The notes under the pieces are model-generated. The model saw only the letters and a list, made by a program, of their open reading frames with translations, had not been told where the DNA came from and searched no databases. DNA of 64,000 bases from Ryuthela nishihirai (Eukaryota > Arthropoda > Arachnida > Araneae > Heptathelidae): NCBI GenBank assembly GCA_038380435.1, contig JAWZYU010000027.1, positions 1,857,156-1,921,155 on the forward strand, given 5' to 3'. The position numbers and the translations under genes are program-made. Below, piece by piece: positions 49,931 to 60,813 of the stretch (its first letter is position 1; the number at the start of each line of letters is the position of its first letter).

Positions 49931-50290
49931 CCCAAAAAGACTAGAACTGTAAATACTCTCACTAGTACGACATTCAATAAAATGATTGTTTTTTCCTTTG
50001 TAATGAAACAATTAGAAATGCAGAGGGAATTTTAAACATCCGATATAAAAAATATTTTTCTTTCTCGACTGTTAATGAAGTTTTGAATCTATTCTTTGTG
50101 ATCCGATATATCAAAGCAATCGATATTTTTAAAGCATATTTTCTGAATGGAACACTCAGAAATGGACATTACAAGATGCAGAACAGCCGATGTTTAACAA
50201 TTGTTTACTCTGATAAAACTGGTTCGGACGACATTTTTCAATTTTTCCACGACATTTTTCAATCAACAAGGAACAGCAGTCTTAAATAGC
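49931..50290. repeat. right part of the taatccgac-rich block
   Basis: Phrases such as tagtacgacattcaataaaa (about 49967) and tgatccgatatatcaaagca (about 50098) continue the pattern seen at 44.2-45.9 kb on the other side of the RTE copy. Confidence 0.55.
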
Positions 50291-50663
50291 TCCCTAGATC
50301 AGGTGGCGATGCACGTGATCACGCATTTTGCATAATACGCTGCGCAAGAGACGTTTACGTACATCTGCATAAAGGTTTCTAATTCAGTGGACGTTATTGG
50401 CTGTTTCGATTTCCTGCCTGACATTCTTTGATTTCTGTTTCTTTTTTTTTGAAGAAAAAAGAATATTTAGGAAGGTTTTGATGAAAGATTCAATGAAGGA
50501 AAAAGATTCATTGGAATTAAAAATCGTTCCACTGAATGTCGGGTTTAGTGAGTTTAAAAATGTTAAAAATATATCATATTTGTATAAATTATAAAAAGTT
50601 TAAAAACATTTTTTTTAAATTTTGTTTTAATGACGGTTGTATTAAGGAGAAAAGCAGGTTATC

Positions 50664-50772
50664 CTACGAGTCTTTGTTTTGCCGTAGGGCATTTCTTTCA
50701 TTTTCCGTTTACTGCGTTTAGAAGGAACAGACTTCGTAAATATTCTGCCGTAGTATGGTGTCGGATTAAAGA
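50664..50772 (-). repeat. inverted partner of 44186-44297
   Basis: Read on the minus strand, this segment (ctctttaatccgacaccat, tactacggcagaatatttac, aaatgaaagaaatgcc...caaaacaaag) matches 44186-44297 on the plus strand over about 110 bp with scattered mismatches. The two lie about 6.4 kb apart in inverted orientation, enclosing the repeat block and the RTE insertion. Confidence 0.7.
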
Positions 50773-50990
50773 GGGTACATGCAAATTCCATATAGAAAAA
50801 AGAATTAAGGAGAATAGATAGAAATACTGCAATGCGTTCATGTCTTTTAGAATTATTTCAGTCAGAACGCTCATTTGAATCTAAATCATTGGCAACAATT
50901 GGAAAATAAGTTGCCTCTCATGAAGTGTAGATGGCGCAAGGTTCGCCCCAGTTCAGTGAAAGATTTATGTCTTATCTTGGAAGCGAATTT
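50773..50990. other. no gene recognised
   Basis: AT-rich spacer between the inverted repeat partner and a tRNA-like sequence. Confidence 0.4.
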
Positions 50991-50995
50991 TCATC

Positions 50996-51069
50996 CGATG
51001 CGTGGTTTTTGTGGTAGAGCGCTCTGGCATTCAACTAGAGAGTTGCGGGTTCGATTCCTGCCATGCCAG
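50996..51069 (+). other. tRNA-like sequence
   Basis: A regular T-arm (gcggg-ttcgatt-cctgc) and an anticodon-like hairpin (tctgg-cattcaa-ctaga, loop triplet ttc) are present with a D-arm-like ggtagagcgctc. The acceptor ends gcgtggt and catgcca do not pair properly and the copy sits next to a minisatellite, so a pseudogene or SINE head is more likely than a working tRNA. Confidence 0.4.
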
Positions 51070-51124
51070 TAATAATATTTCAGATGGATAATTTTTACTT
51101 CTTCTAATTTCCTTATTTCAACCC

Positions 51125-52604
51125 ATTTATCATATCCTCCCAATTGTGTTGTGTCCAACTGTCCACACAATTGTCTTATCACCCCAATTGTCGTATCCAC
51201 AGAATTGTCGCACTTCCAGTTGTTATCCTCCCAGTTGATTTCCACCCAATTGTCTTATCCCCCCAATTGTCGTATCCACCGAATTGTCGCACTTCCAGTT
51301 GTTATCCTCCCAGTTGATTTCCACCCAATTGTCTTATCCCCCCAATTGTCGTATCCACCGAATTGTCGCACTTGCAGTTGTTATCCTCCCAGTTGATTTC
51401 CACCCAATTGTCTTATCCCCCAAATAGTCGTATCCACCGAATTGTCGCACTTGCAGTTGTTATCCTCCCAGTTGATTTCCACCCAATTGTCTTATCCCCC
51501 CAATTGTCGTATCCACCGAATTGTCGCACTTCCAGTTGTTATCCTCCCAGTTGATTTCCACCCAATTGTCTTATCCCCCAAATTGTCGTATCCACCGAAT
51601 TGTCGCACTTGCAGTTGTTATCCTCCCAGTTGATTTCCACCCAATTGTCTTATCCCCCCAATTGTCGTATCCACCGAATTGTCGCACTTCCAGTTGTTAT
51701 CCTCCCAGTTGATTTCCACCCAATTGTCTTATCCCCCCAAATTGTCGTATCCACCGAATTGTCGCACTTCCAGTTGTTATCCTCCCAGTTGATTTCCACC
51801 CAATTGTCTTATCCCCCAAATTGTCGTATCCACCGAATTGTCGCACTTGCAGTTGTTATCCTCCCAGTTGATTTCCACCCAATTGTCTTATCCCCCCAAT
51901 TGTCGTATCAACCGAATTGTCGCACTTCCAGTTGTTATCCTCCCAGTTGATTTCCACCCAATTGTCTTATCCCCCAAATTGTCGTATCCACCGAATTGTC
52001 GCACTTGCAGTTGTTATCCTCCCAGTTGATTTCCACCCAATTGTCTTATCCCCCAAATAGTCGTATCCACCGAATTGTCGCACTTGCAGTTGTTATCCTC
52101 CCAGTTGATTTCCACCCAATTGTCTTATCCCCCCAATTGTCGTATCCACCGAATTGTCGCACTTCCAGTTGTTATCCTCCCAGTTGATTTCCACCCAATT
52201 GTCTTATCCCCCAAATTGTCGTATCCACCGAATTGTCGCACTTGCAGTTGTTATCCTCCCAGTTGATTTCCACCCAATTGTCTTATCCCCCCAATTGTCG
52301 TATCCACCGAATTGTCGCACTTCCAGTTGTTATCCTCCCAGTTGATTTCCACCCAATTGTCTTATCCCCCCAAATTGTCGTATCCACCGAATTGTCGCAC
52401 TTCCAGTTGTTATCCTCCCAGTTGATTTCCACCCAATTGTCTTATCCCCCAAATTGTCGTATCCACCGAATTGTCGCACTTGCAGTTGTTATCCTCCCAG
52501 TTGATTTCCACCCAATTGTCTTATCCCCCCAATTGTCGTATCAACCGAATTGTCGCACTTCCAGTTGTTATCCTCCCAGTTGATTTCCACCCAATTGTCG
52601 CGCT
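51125..52604. repeat. nested minisatellite: 16-bp, 79-bp and 633-bp levels
   Basis: The basic 79-bp unit consists of five related 15- to 17-mers, of type caattgtcttatcccc, caattgtcgtatccac, gaattgtcgcacttc, cagttgttatcctcc and cagttgatttccacc. Eighteen to nineteen units follow each other. Units carry diagnostic variants: cttgcag or cttccag, an extra C, an aaatagtcg form at about 51422 and 52055, and a gtatcaacc form at 51905 and 52538. All recur at an exact 633-bp offset, so eight units were duplicated as one block. Open frames along it follow from the sequence lacking stops and have no gene support. Confidence 0.95.
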
Positions 52605-52810
52605 CCCTTATATAAATCATAGAATATAATATAATACGAAGGATTCAAATGCAAAACTTTCATCTTAAGAAGGAAATGACGATTTGTTTTGATTGAAGAT
52701 GGAGTTTGGAGATAATTATGTGATGGATGATGCTGCAGATGTAGCTTGAGAGTCCTCAATTGTTCTTTCATCATCGGTATCATCCTCCGCTTGTACAGGG
52801 CTAAAGGCGC
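52605..52810. other. no gene recognised
   Basis: Short AT-rich spacer with gatgatgctgcagatg-like text. The 91-codon minus frame here is not convincing. Confidence 0.45.
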
Positions 52811-53331
52811 CAGTTCAAATCCAGAGTTACGTTTCAGGCTCATCCGTGAACAATTGTGATTACGTCGTTTTCAAGGCAAAACATCAACAGTTGCTGCTTC
52901 AATGCTTGTATTTTCCCTCTTGATGATATTCATATTGCTGAACGGCCTTCCGATCTGTTTAGACTCGATACGGTGACTATGCCAATCGGCCACAAAGGTT
53001 TTTCTTTTCTCCTTTTATAAAATAAAAAATAAATACCCCCTCAAGCAGCTGCTTGCTACAGAGGTCTGACAGGAGCCCATCAGTTTATATGCCATAGTAG
53101 AAGGTCTGTGAGGATGGCAGGACCTCAGCAGAAAAAACGACACATACATCCATGCCTTACCCGGGGCTCGAACCCCGGTCCCTTAGATCAGTAGCCAAGC
53201 GCGCTAACCACTCGAACCCAGGTCCCTTAGATCAGTAGCCAAGTGCGCTAACCACTCGGCCATGGGACGGCTTCTCCTTTTATAACTACCACTATTCATT
53301 CAAACTTGTTAATTCCAAATGAGAAATGTTT
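52811..53331 (+). repeat. interspersed repeat R1, copy interrupted by SINE-B
   Basis: About 260 bp of this segment matches 58903-59161. Shared strings include catccgtgaacaattgtgat, tacgtcgtttt, ttgtattttccctcttg and catgccaatcggccacaaa-like text. The copy is split at 53020 by a SINE-B insertion. It has no coding capacity and its class is unknown. Confidence 0.75.
53021..53271 (-). mobile_element. SINE-B with 14-bp TSD and internal 44-bp duplication
   Basis: The copy is flanked by ttctccttttataa at 53007-53020 and 53272-53285. Its tRNA-like head contains a tandem duplication of 44 bp: ctcgaaccccggtcccttag starts at 53167 and ctcgaacccaggtcccttag at 53211. So on the minus strand the A-box-to-B-box segment is present twice. 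The two copies differ at two bases, and no other copy in the window shows this. Confidence 0.93.
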
Positions 53332-54035
53332 CGTTTAATTCTTATCCATAAGATATTACTCCACAGAAATCCGGAACGCATCCAAAGGATGCATTATAAT
53401 AAGAATTCGAGAATCGAAGCAATCACTTGAAAAAGACGTTTATTACCGATGGATAATGGATTGAATCTGACATGTCCTATCGTGTTACACATAGAATAAT
53501 ATGCGATGCATTATAAGACGTCACAATAATAGTGACCGGAACCGGATCTAAGAAACATCGAAGGGGAGGGAGTGGGGAAAGAAACACCATCGAACAGAAA
53601 AAATGCAAGGAGGGGCGCAAAATTTATACTCTGTTTAACAGGTTTTTAAATTTAGCTACATATGTTAAATATTTTTAGACACTCTCTTACATTTACTAGT
53701 ATTCTGAAAGGGTGTGCGTGCTGGTCTCTTAAGACTCGAATAAAATATTTATATTACCACGGATCTTAGATAAAATCTGTAGAAACGTGTGCAAACATTC
53801 CCGCATTATTGATAGCTGACCAAAAGGTAAAATAACCTTAGATGATGAGAAAAAGCTAATTTGAAAATTCAGTGATGGTATTTTAAAGATAAATGATGCA
53901 CTTGGATAAAGTCACAAATGAAAAGAAAAATTAATTTCATGAAAATGAAGAGCTCTTTCTGCTGACAGAGCAAACAAGTCGAAAAAAGTACTCGGCTGTT
54001 GCGTAATAAACCTGAACAAAATGTGTGAAATTTCA
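53332..54035. other. no gene recognised
   Basis: AT-rich spacer without repeats or frames that I can support. Confidence 0.5.
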
Positions 54036-54440
54036 TCATCATCATCATCATCATCATCCTCAAGCAGCCATGGGCTACGGATGTCCAACCAGACCGTGCA
54101 ATTTAGTTCTCCAAGCAAGTCTATCCTGAGCTACATCTACTGCATCTGGCCACTGCACACCAATTCTAACAAGGTCCTGTTTGACATTGTCTGCCCACCG
54201 CAACCTAGGTCTCCCCTTCTTTCTGAGGCCTTTAGGCACACTGTTCATAACCCTATTCGCCAATCTATAATTATTCATATGGGCAACATGGCCAAACCAA
54301 CGGAGTCTCTCTCTGCACAATATGCTGCTTAAAGGAGGTTGCAAACTCCTTTGCCTAATCTCATCATTAGTTACAAAGTTGAACCACCTAATGCCCAAGA
54401 TACTGCGTAAGCATCTGGAATCAAAAGCATCTAGTTTCCT
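54036..54440 (-). mobile_element. RTE-like LINE copy 6, 3' end only
   Basis: A short (atc)n tail (54036-54056) is followed by the element's end, ctcaagcagccatgggctac, and an uninterrupted frame for the last about 120 codons (54075-54440). This includes Leu-Arg-Trp-Phe-Gly-His-Val and Gly-Arg-Pro-Arg-Leu-Arg-Trp. The 5' truncation point lies at about 54440. Possible worn flank repeats are cctgaacaaaatg and cctgagaaaatg. Confidence 0.9.
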
Positions 54441-54808
54441 GAGAAAATGCAGATTTTAGATGGATTGATAGTAACATATTTAATATTGTCATTTGCTTTT
54501 CCTGACTCTTACATTAGTTTGAAATGCTAAACTTTATCCCCTAATTAATATGAACATCCCTTATTGGTTTATAAGCATTTGCGATGTTTATTTTGCAAAT
54601 AATTTTAAAATCCTACTGAGATTATTGAGCTGGCATCTAGCATTTGCGAACTTTTCAATTATCGTGCGCCTAACGCTGCCCATTTTAATTGGAAATAAAG
54701 ACTGATACGAAGTGAAATCACAGTTTTTATTCCATGGCACATCAATACAATCAATTACATTGCACTTGTGTCAGTCCCCTTTCCCAAGTGTAAGTCCCCT
54801 TTCCCTTG
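54441..54808. other. no gene recognised
   Basis: AT-rich spacer with cagtcccctttccc and aagtcccctttccc in close tandem at about 54773-54804. Confidence 0.45.
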
Positions 54809-57190
54809 CTAATCCGAATTCGCAGGTTCAGTCAGCCTCGATAGGGCGTCGCGTTTCGGTGGAAAGTTCCTATCGTATAATGCACTGTGGCATCATACCA
54901 ATTAATGACAAATGCCAATCTCTGCTATTTGCTGCTCAATGTTGCGACAGCTATCAGATACCTAAGCAGGTTATGGTCTGAAAGAATCTCGACCTGGTAT
55001 CCGTATAATCAGGTCAAAAACTTTCCTAGTCCCATCACACTGACAACTACCACCACATTTCTGCTGGGTCTCGTGAGCTTCTTCGAAACAAAGGCGATGG
55101 GATGTTCTTGTCCCTGGCTTCAATCTGAGAGAGATATGCGCAACCGCAAGCGCAGATACATTTCGATGTAAGGTCACGCAGGATGAGGCGTATTGCATTC
55201 TGCTGCCTCACAGAGCCAATTGCCCCCCCCCCCCCCCCCACGCCCCTCGTATGCACCATTTCAACTGTGCAGGTGCCTTCTTCAGAGTCACGTGTCTGAG
55301 TGGCTTTGCAATCGCTGCATACTGATCTAGGTAGTAGTGTCTGTAATATCCGAAGAGTCCTAATATGCTCTTCGGTTCCTTCTTCAATCGAGGAGCCTTC
55401 ATCTTTCTGTTAACCTCTAGTTTTGCATGGTGGGGGCAATGCCCATGCGAACCAACAATGTGACCAAAATATTTGGTCTCGCTCTTCCCCCAAGTTACAT
55501 TTTGCTAAGTTGATTGTGAAATACTTAACATTGCTTGTTGATCCTCCCATCTGTTCGAAAAAGAAAGCTATATCATCTAGATATGCACAGCAAAAATCAA
55601 CATGGGGCGTAATTATGACATTCACGATTTTCTGGAAAAATGCCCCAGAGTCCTTCATCCCTAAGAGAAGCACTTCCCACTGGTACAGCCCTAGGTGGGT
55701 CACGAATGCTGTGTAATCTTTACTAGAAGGGCTGATTGGTATTTGCCTATATCCCTTTAGCATATCCAGATTGTTGTTATGTAGCTCGCCGTTCCACCTG
55801 GTACAGCAACTCTATTAGGTTTGCCACCCAGTGATGGCATTGAGGCTGTGAAAGATGATGCATAACCTCACTGCACTGTCTCTTTTCATTGAGGCTGTGA
55901 AAGATGATGCATAACCTCACTGCACTGTCTCTTTTCATTGAGGCTGTGAAAGATGATGCATAACCTCACTGCACTGTCTCTTTTCATTGAGGCTGTGAAA
56001 GATGATGCATAACCTCACTGCACAGTCTCTTTTCATTGAGGCTGTGAAAGATGATGCATAACCTCACTGCACTGTCTCTTTTCATTGAGGCTGTGAAAGA
56101 TGATGCATAACCTCACTGCACTGTCTCTTTTCATTGAGGCTGTGAAAGATGATGCATAACCTCACTGCACTGTCTCTTTTCATTGAGGCTGTGAAAGATG
56201 ATGCATAACCTCACTGCACTGTCTCTTTTCATTGAGGCTGTGAAAGATGATGCATAACCTCACTGCACTGTCTCTTTTCATTGAGGCTGTGAAAGATGAT
56301 GCATAACCTCACTGCACTGTCTCTTTTCATTGAGGCTGTGAAAGATGATGCATAACCTCACTGCACTGTCTCTTTTCATTGAGGCTGTGAAAGATGATGC
56401 ATAACCTCACTGCACTGTCTCTTTTCATTGAGGCTGTGAAAGATGATGCATAACCTCACTGCACTGTCTCTTTTCATTGAGGCTGTGAAAGATGATGCAT
56501 AACCTCAATGCACTGTCTCTTTTCATTGAGGCTGTGAAAGATGATGCATAACCTCAATGCACTGTCTCTTTTCATTGAGGCTGTGAAAGATGATGCATAA
56601 CCTCACTGCACTGTCTCTTTTCATTGAGGCTGTGAAAGATGATGCATAACCTCACTGCACTGTCTCTTTTCATTGAGGCTGTGAAAGATGATGCATAACC
56701 TCACTGCACTGTCTCTTTTCATTGAGGCTGTGAAAGATGATGCATAACCTCACTGCACTGTCTCTTTTCATTGAGGCTGTGAAAGATGATGCATAACCTC
56801 ACTGCACTGTCTCTTTTCATTGAGGCTGTGAAGATGATGCATAACCTCACTGCACTGTCTCTTTTCATTGAGGCTGTGAAAGATGATGCATAACCTCACT
56901 GCACTGTCTCTTTTCATTGAGGCTGTGAAGATGATGCATAACCTCACTGCACTGTCTCTTTTCATTGAGGCTGTGAAAGATGATGCATAACCTCACTGCA
57001 CAGTCTCTTTTCATTGAGGCTGTGAAAGATGATGCATAACCTCACTGCACTGTCTCTTTTCGCCACACACACAACTGGGTGCGTAAACTCACTGTTGAAA
57101 GACATAATCAATACCTTTAGTCTCGCACCTGACGGTCAACTTCATCGCTTAGTGCAATGGGAACCATATAATAATGTGCTTACTTCACCA
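54809..57190 (-). pseudogene. Ty3/gypsy-type pol fragment (RT and RNase H) with internal tandem expansion
   Basis: On the minus strand from 57190: a worn His-Pro-Val-Val-Cys-Val-Ala-Lys segment leads into the RT motif Lys-Arg-Asp-Ser-Ala-Val-Arg-Leu-Cys-Ile at about 57060, where the 49-bp array begins. After the array (55837 down) come Met-Leu-Lys-Gly-Tyr-Arg-Gln-Ile-Pro, Ala-Phe-Val-Thr-His-Leu-Gly-Leu-Tyr-Gln-Trp and Tyr-Leu-Asp-Asp-Ile-Ala (the catalytic YxDD) near 55570. The connection segment Gly-Leu-Phe-Gly-Tyr-Tyr-Arg-His-Tyr lies near 55340. RNase H pieces follow at 54971-55198. The end is an Arg-Asp-Ala-Leu-Ser-Arg-Leu motif just before a stop at 54809-54811. No integrase, gag or LTR is visible. 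Frameshifts and stops are frequent. It is a dead relic of an LTR retrotransposon. Confidence 0.87.
55838..57060 (-). repeat. 25 tandem copies of a 49-bp piece of gypsy RT
   Basis: The unit (plus strand) starts cattgaggctgtgaaagatg and ends actgtctctttt. The array is 1223 bp, exactly 25 units of 49 bp minus two single-base deletions (gtgaagatg in place of gtgaaagatg, at about 56829 and 56926). Only a few other variants occur: cacagtctc at about 56020 and 57000, and tcaatgc in two adjacent units near 56505 and 56554. On the minus strand the unit reads Lys-Arg-Asp-Ser-Ala-Val-Arg-Leu-Cys-Ile-Ile-Phe-His-Ser-Leu-Asn. This is the conserved RT motif K-x-D-G-S-x-R-x-C-x-D-Y-R-x-L-N of gypsy elements, and the flanks are the RT sequences expected on either side. 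Because 49 is not a multiple of three, successive units change frame. Confidence 0.95.
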
Positions 57191-57204
57191 CTGGTGGAAC
57201 CTTG

Positions 57205-57391
57205 AGCTTAAAGAACACAATGGATGGCGTTGAAGGAGGCTAAAGTCTTGAAGGGAGACTTGAAGGGAGGCTACCGTCGGTCTTCTAGCAGTTATCCAGT
57301 GGTTCGCCCCTTCAGGTTCGTTGTGACCTGGCCACTTAGCCCATTGTGTTGCAAAAATATGCTACTCATAGGTAAAACAACCCAACTCAAA
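57205..57391 (+). mobile_element. SINE-A copy 9, 5'-truncated
   Basis: The plus-strand 3' half is present: cacaatggatggcgttgaag through gtaaaacaacccaactcaa. A short internal duplication (cttgaagggagacttgaag near 57247) interrupts the gggaggctaccatctg-like block. It lies at the 5' edge of the gypsy relic. Confidence 0.8.
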
Positions 57392-58902
57392 TTTTATTCC
57401 CATTCACATGTAAGAGATCAAAAAAAATTTCGAAAAAAACTGTGCTTTCAAGTTGTTTTTAAGGCTTAATTGGTGGAAACCAGGGGAAAATACGTGCAAT
57501 CTAAAAACTTTGCTTAATATTAAGTTATTGAAACTTTCTATGGCAAAATATCTAATTTCACTTTCCTCTTATGATTACCTGTATTCGTAGTTATACCTTA
57601 CACCAGTGCTGTCCAACTTCTCTAAGAACGCGGCCATTTTTTCTTTTGCCAATATTTCTTGGGACGAAAAACAGAATAGGTTGAGAAAGGTAATTGGGAA
57701 GGCAATTCATGTCACCGCAAAAAATTATTTTATTTATACGAAACATAACAAGTAATAATAAACCTCAAAAATTATTTTACTTATAGGAAAAATAATATGT
57801 AATAGTAAACTTCAGAAACCTCAAAAAATTATTTTCTTTATACCCAAAATAATAAGTAATAATAAACCAATATAAATTTTCTAAACCTTATCAAATATTT
57901 AATAAATTTAATGGGAGCATTGTGGCCGTAGTTGTTAGGCAATAAGAATAGAATGAGTAAGTTGAAATAATGCAATAATAATTGCAAATAAAATGAGGAA
58001 GTTGAAAATGCATATCAAGTAAAGTAATATAAGTTGACGAAAAATTATACGGTGGATTTCAGATATTTATTTAGAATTTCAAGTAAAAATTGGATTTTGT
58101 TCGCGGGCCACAAAAATCCTAGTGCGGGCCGCTGCCTTATCTATTCATGTATTTCAACTTTCTACCAGGAACCGATGAGGAATTCCTCTTTCTACGAAGA
58201 AGAATGGAAATGAGAAAAGGAACAAATTGTTACTGAAAACCTGTCGTGCGCTTTGTTTCATCAAAGATGATTCAATTGTTTACATTTATTTTAAAATATG
58301 TAATATTCTGTAGCGAAATAATTAATGTTTTATAATTAAGAAGTGTCTTTTATGATTCACATATTGATGCCATAACTGAAAGAATTAATTTATTGAAATA
58401 TATTGCATAAAATGATTTTTTGAGATTTTCCATCTATTGTAATTTACAAAAAGAAATCGAATCTTTCTCTTCAGAAATTGACGTAAAATATAACGATGTG
58501 ATCATCAGACTGTAGACTGTAAATTGATTTCCAGTGAAATATACAAGTCTTTTCCAAAAATCTTTTTATCGTAAGGTAACTTATGATATATTGGAGTCTC
58601 CGTAAAATCGTAATTCCAAAGAGTTCGAAAACAGGCAACAATGGGAAGATGTCAACAGATTTCATCGAACTTTTAAACAATTATTATGAAATGGAGACTC
58701 TGGATGTCCTGAATATGTAACTGGAGATCTACGGTTGAGCTTATTGGGCACAAGAACAACAAAGGAGATCATTTTCCAAACATTCGGGAAAAAGAAATAT
58801 GTAAACCCCAAATGCAAAGGAATACTGATAAATTAAATCTTCAGCATTATCAATAGGTCTATCACTTTACAGCATTTGTGTCTCTCTTCATCGTTGCGCA
58901 AG
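57392..58902. other. no gene; AT-rich, includes part of an unknown repeat
   Basis: AT-rich. Between 57730 and 57850 the phrase aaaaattatttta(c/t)ttta followed by aataagtaataataaac recurs three times at about 60-bp spacing. Segment 58101-58170 is shared with 60227-60296. Confidence 0.45.
58101..58170 (+). repeat. interspersed repeat R2, copy 1 (gcgggccac...gcgggccgc)
   Basis: About 70 bp (tcgcgggccacaaaaatcct, gtgcgggccgctgccttatc, tattcatgtatttcaa) match 60227-60296 nearly exactly. Paired gcgggcc(a/g)c words are common near the ends of hAT-type non-autonomous elements, and cagtgctgtccaacttctc at 57608 resembles such a left end. The assignment is tentative. Confidence 0.5.
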
Positions 58903-59161
58903 TTCAAATTCAGAGTTTAGGTTCGAAGATCATCCGTGAACAATTGTGATTACGTCGTTTTTAAGGCAAAGCATCAATAGTTGCTGCTGTCCGGCTTGTA
59001 TTTTCCCTCTTGCTGATATTCATAGTGGTGAACGGATTTTCCATCTGTTTAGACTCAAATACAGTGACCATGCCAATCGGCCACAAAAGTTGTTTTTTTT
59101 TTACTCCTGTTCTAATCATCACTACTCTATCAAATTTATTAATTAAAAATGAAAAATGGTT
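58903..59161 (+). repeat. interspersed repeat R1, copy without SINE
   Basis: Partner of 52811-53331. It reads straight through the position where SINE-B is inserted in that copy (ttttactcctgttctaatca here against ttctccttttataactacca there). Confidence 0.75.
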
Positions 59162-60419
59162 CGATTGTTGTTTACGACAGTTGGGAGAGCGGTTTTGAAT
59201 TTCGTGCTCTGTATAACGAAATATTTTTAAATTTCGAGCCAGTTGGATCGAACTGCAAAGTAGACAAGAAAAGGATAATTAACTAGTGTTTACAGTGCTT
59301 ACCTGACACTCTATCAAGGAGTGTCTAAGGGAGAAGAGAGCTAGCTTCCATAGACGTAATATAAACTTTTCGATTGCAGTGCCCTCTAAACATGGCAAAT
59401 TCGTGTATTGCAGTAAGCCACCTTGCCAGTGAGAGGAGCCAGTTCCTTGCGTTATTTTTCCACCGCCCAGCAAGATTTTCAATTGCTTACCCCACGTCAC
59501 TAATTTTACATTCACTTTAACTCTGTTCAAATTGTTTATTTCTTAAATTTTACCATCATGATTTTCTTTTTACAAGGATTAATTAAAATTATTTTCCTTA
59601 ATAAAATCCCATTTTGTAAAACAAGTAGTAGCTATGCTCAGCATAAAAATTTTAATATTTTGAACATTCTACTATATTTAATATATTATAATAAATTGAA
59701 ATTTATGGCTTAATGTGAGACAACATGTTTTGTTTAATTATATTTTATAAAATTTAGGATATTTTCAATTAAAGTCACATCGAATTTCTTACTTCTATAA
59801 ACTGTCAATAGATGGCAGCAGGCACTTCTCATATCAACCATAAAAAAAAATTTCTATTAGAACAAACTGCAGACACCTATATATGTCGATATGCTCCAGG
59901 GAACACAAAACTGCAATATACGTTGACTTACATGTTCGCAAGATGATTAAATGTATTAATTTACATATTAATTTTAAAAATTCTGCAAAATTACTCAAAA
60001 TAAACATACAACGGCTTTTCCAGGTATCGTAAAATATACTCCTGAACGGGATAAAATACTCATTGAATAACTTTAGGGTCAGCTATCACTATGCCAAACA
60101 GTCATGGGTGTTAGACAGGTTGAAACACTGATTAAATCGCAATAAATATACCAAGAGTAAGACAAACCACAGCTGCAGTGGACTGAAAAATGATTGCACT
60201 GCGCATGCGCAGATCGCTCCTTACTGTCGCGGGCCACAAAAATCCTTGTGCGGGCCGCTGCCTTATCTATTCATGTATTTCAATACTCTACCAGGATCCA
60301 CCTTTCTACCTTTTTGTGCATGCACATTAATTTGCCACGTTCAGCTTCGGTAAAATTCCGCAGAACGGTGCCACTTACGCTTGTGCGAAGCTAGCCTTCT
60401 TCTCCTTAGACCTTCTTTG
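59162..60419. other. no gene; includes repeat R2 copy 2 (60227-60296)
   Basis: AT-rich sequence. At 60227-60296 it carries the second copy of the gcgggccac...gcgggccgc repeat, directly after gcgcatgcgcag (60201-60212), a palindromic 10-mer with an extra AG. No frame is supportable. Confidence 0.45.
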
Positions 60420-60813
60420 CCTCTATTATTGTAAGTACAGTCGGATATTTGTGGAACAGGAGTAGATTGTGAAGAAAGACGACTCCATGGAATTTTCTAC
60501 TTGGGACTCACAGCATGGTGATTTCTGACTGCTTCCACCTAGTAGTAGAACAACTTTCAGTGCTCTTTCTTCTATGGGCCTGAAGGAGATTAACTCTGCG
60601 CCTCTTTGAGCTGTCGAGGATTGGCGGCCAGAGGGGTGTTTTGACACTCTGAAACCCAGTGTCTCGGAGCCTTTTCGGAAACTTCTGTTATTTTGGAACT
60701 GAATTTTCGAAGTTTCAGTGTGCCTCTTCAATTTCTGGTACGTTATTTAGATTTCTACTGATTGTGAGCTTTATATCTTTCTTTTACTTCGTAATTGCTG
60801 AAGACAATCAAAA

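Noticed and set aside
51151..52583. Series of overlapping 63- to 116-codon frames in the 79-bp minisatellite
   Set aside because: They are exact 79-bp shifts of one another and change frame with each unit. There is no start context and no unique sequence.
51125..52604. Possible CRISPR array
   Set aside because: The units are directly adjacent, the supposed spacers are not unique, and the genome is eukaryotic.
60426..60731. 101-codon minus-strand frame
   Set aside because: It lies antisense to the leader of the I-like LINE and shows no domain.
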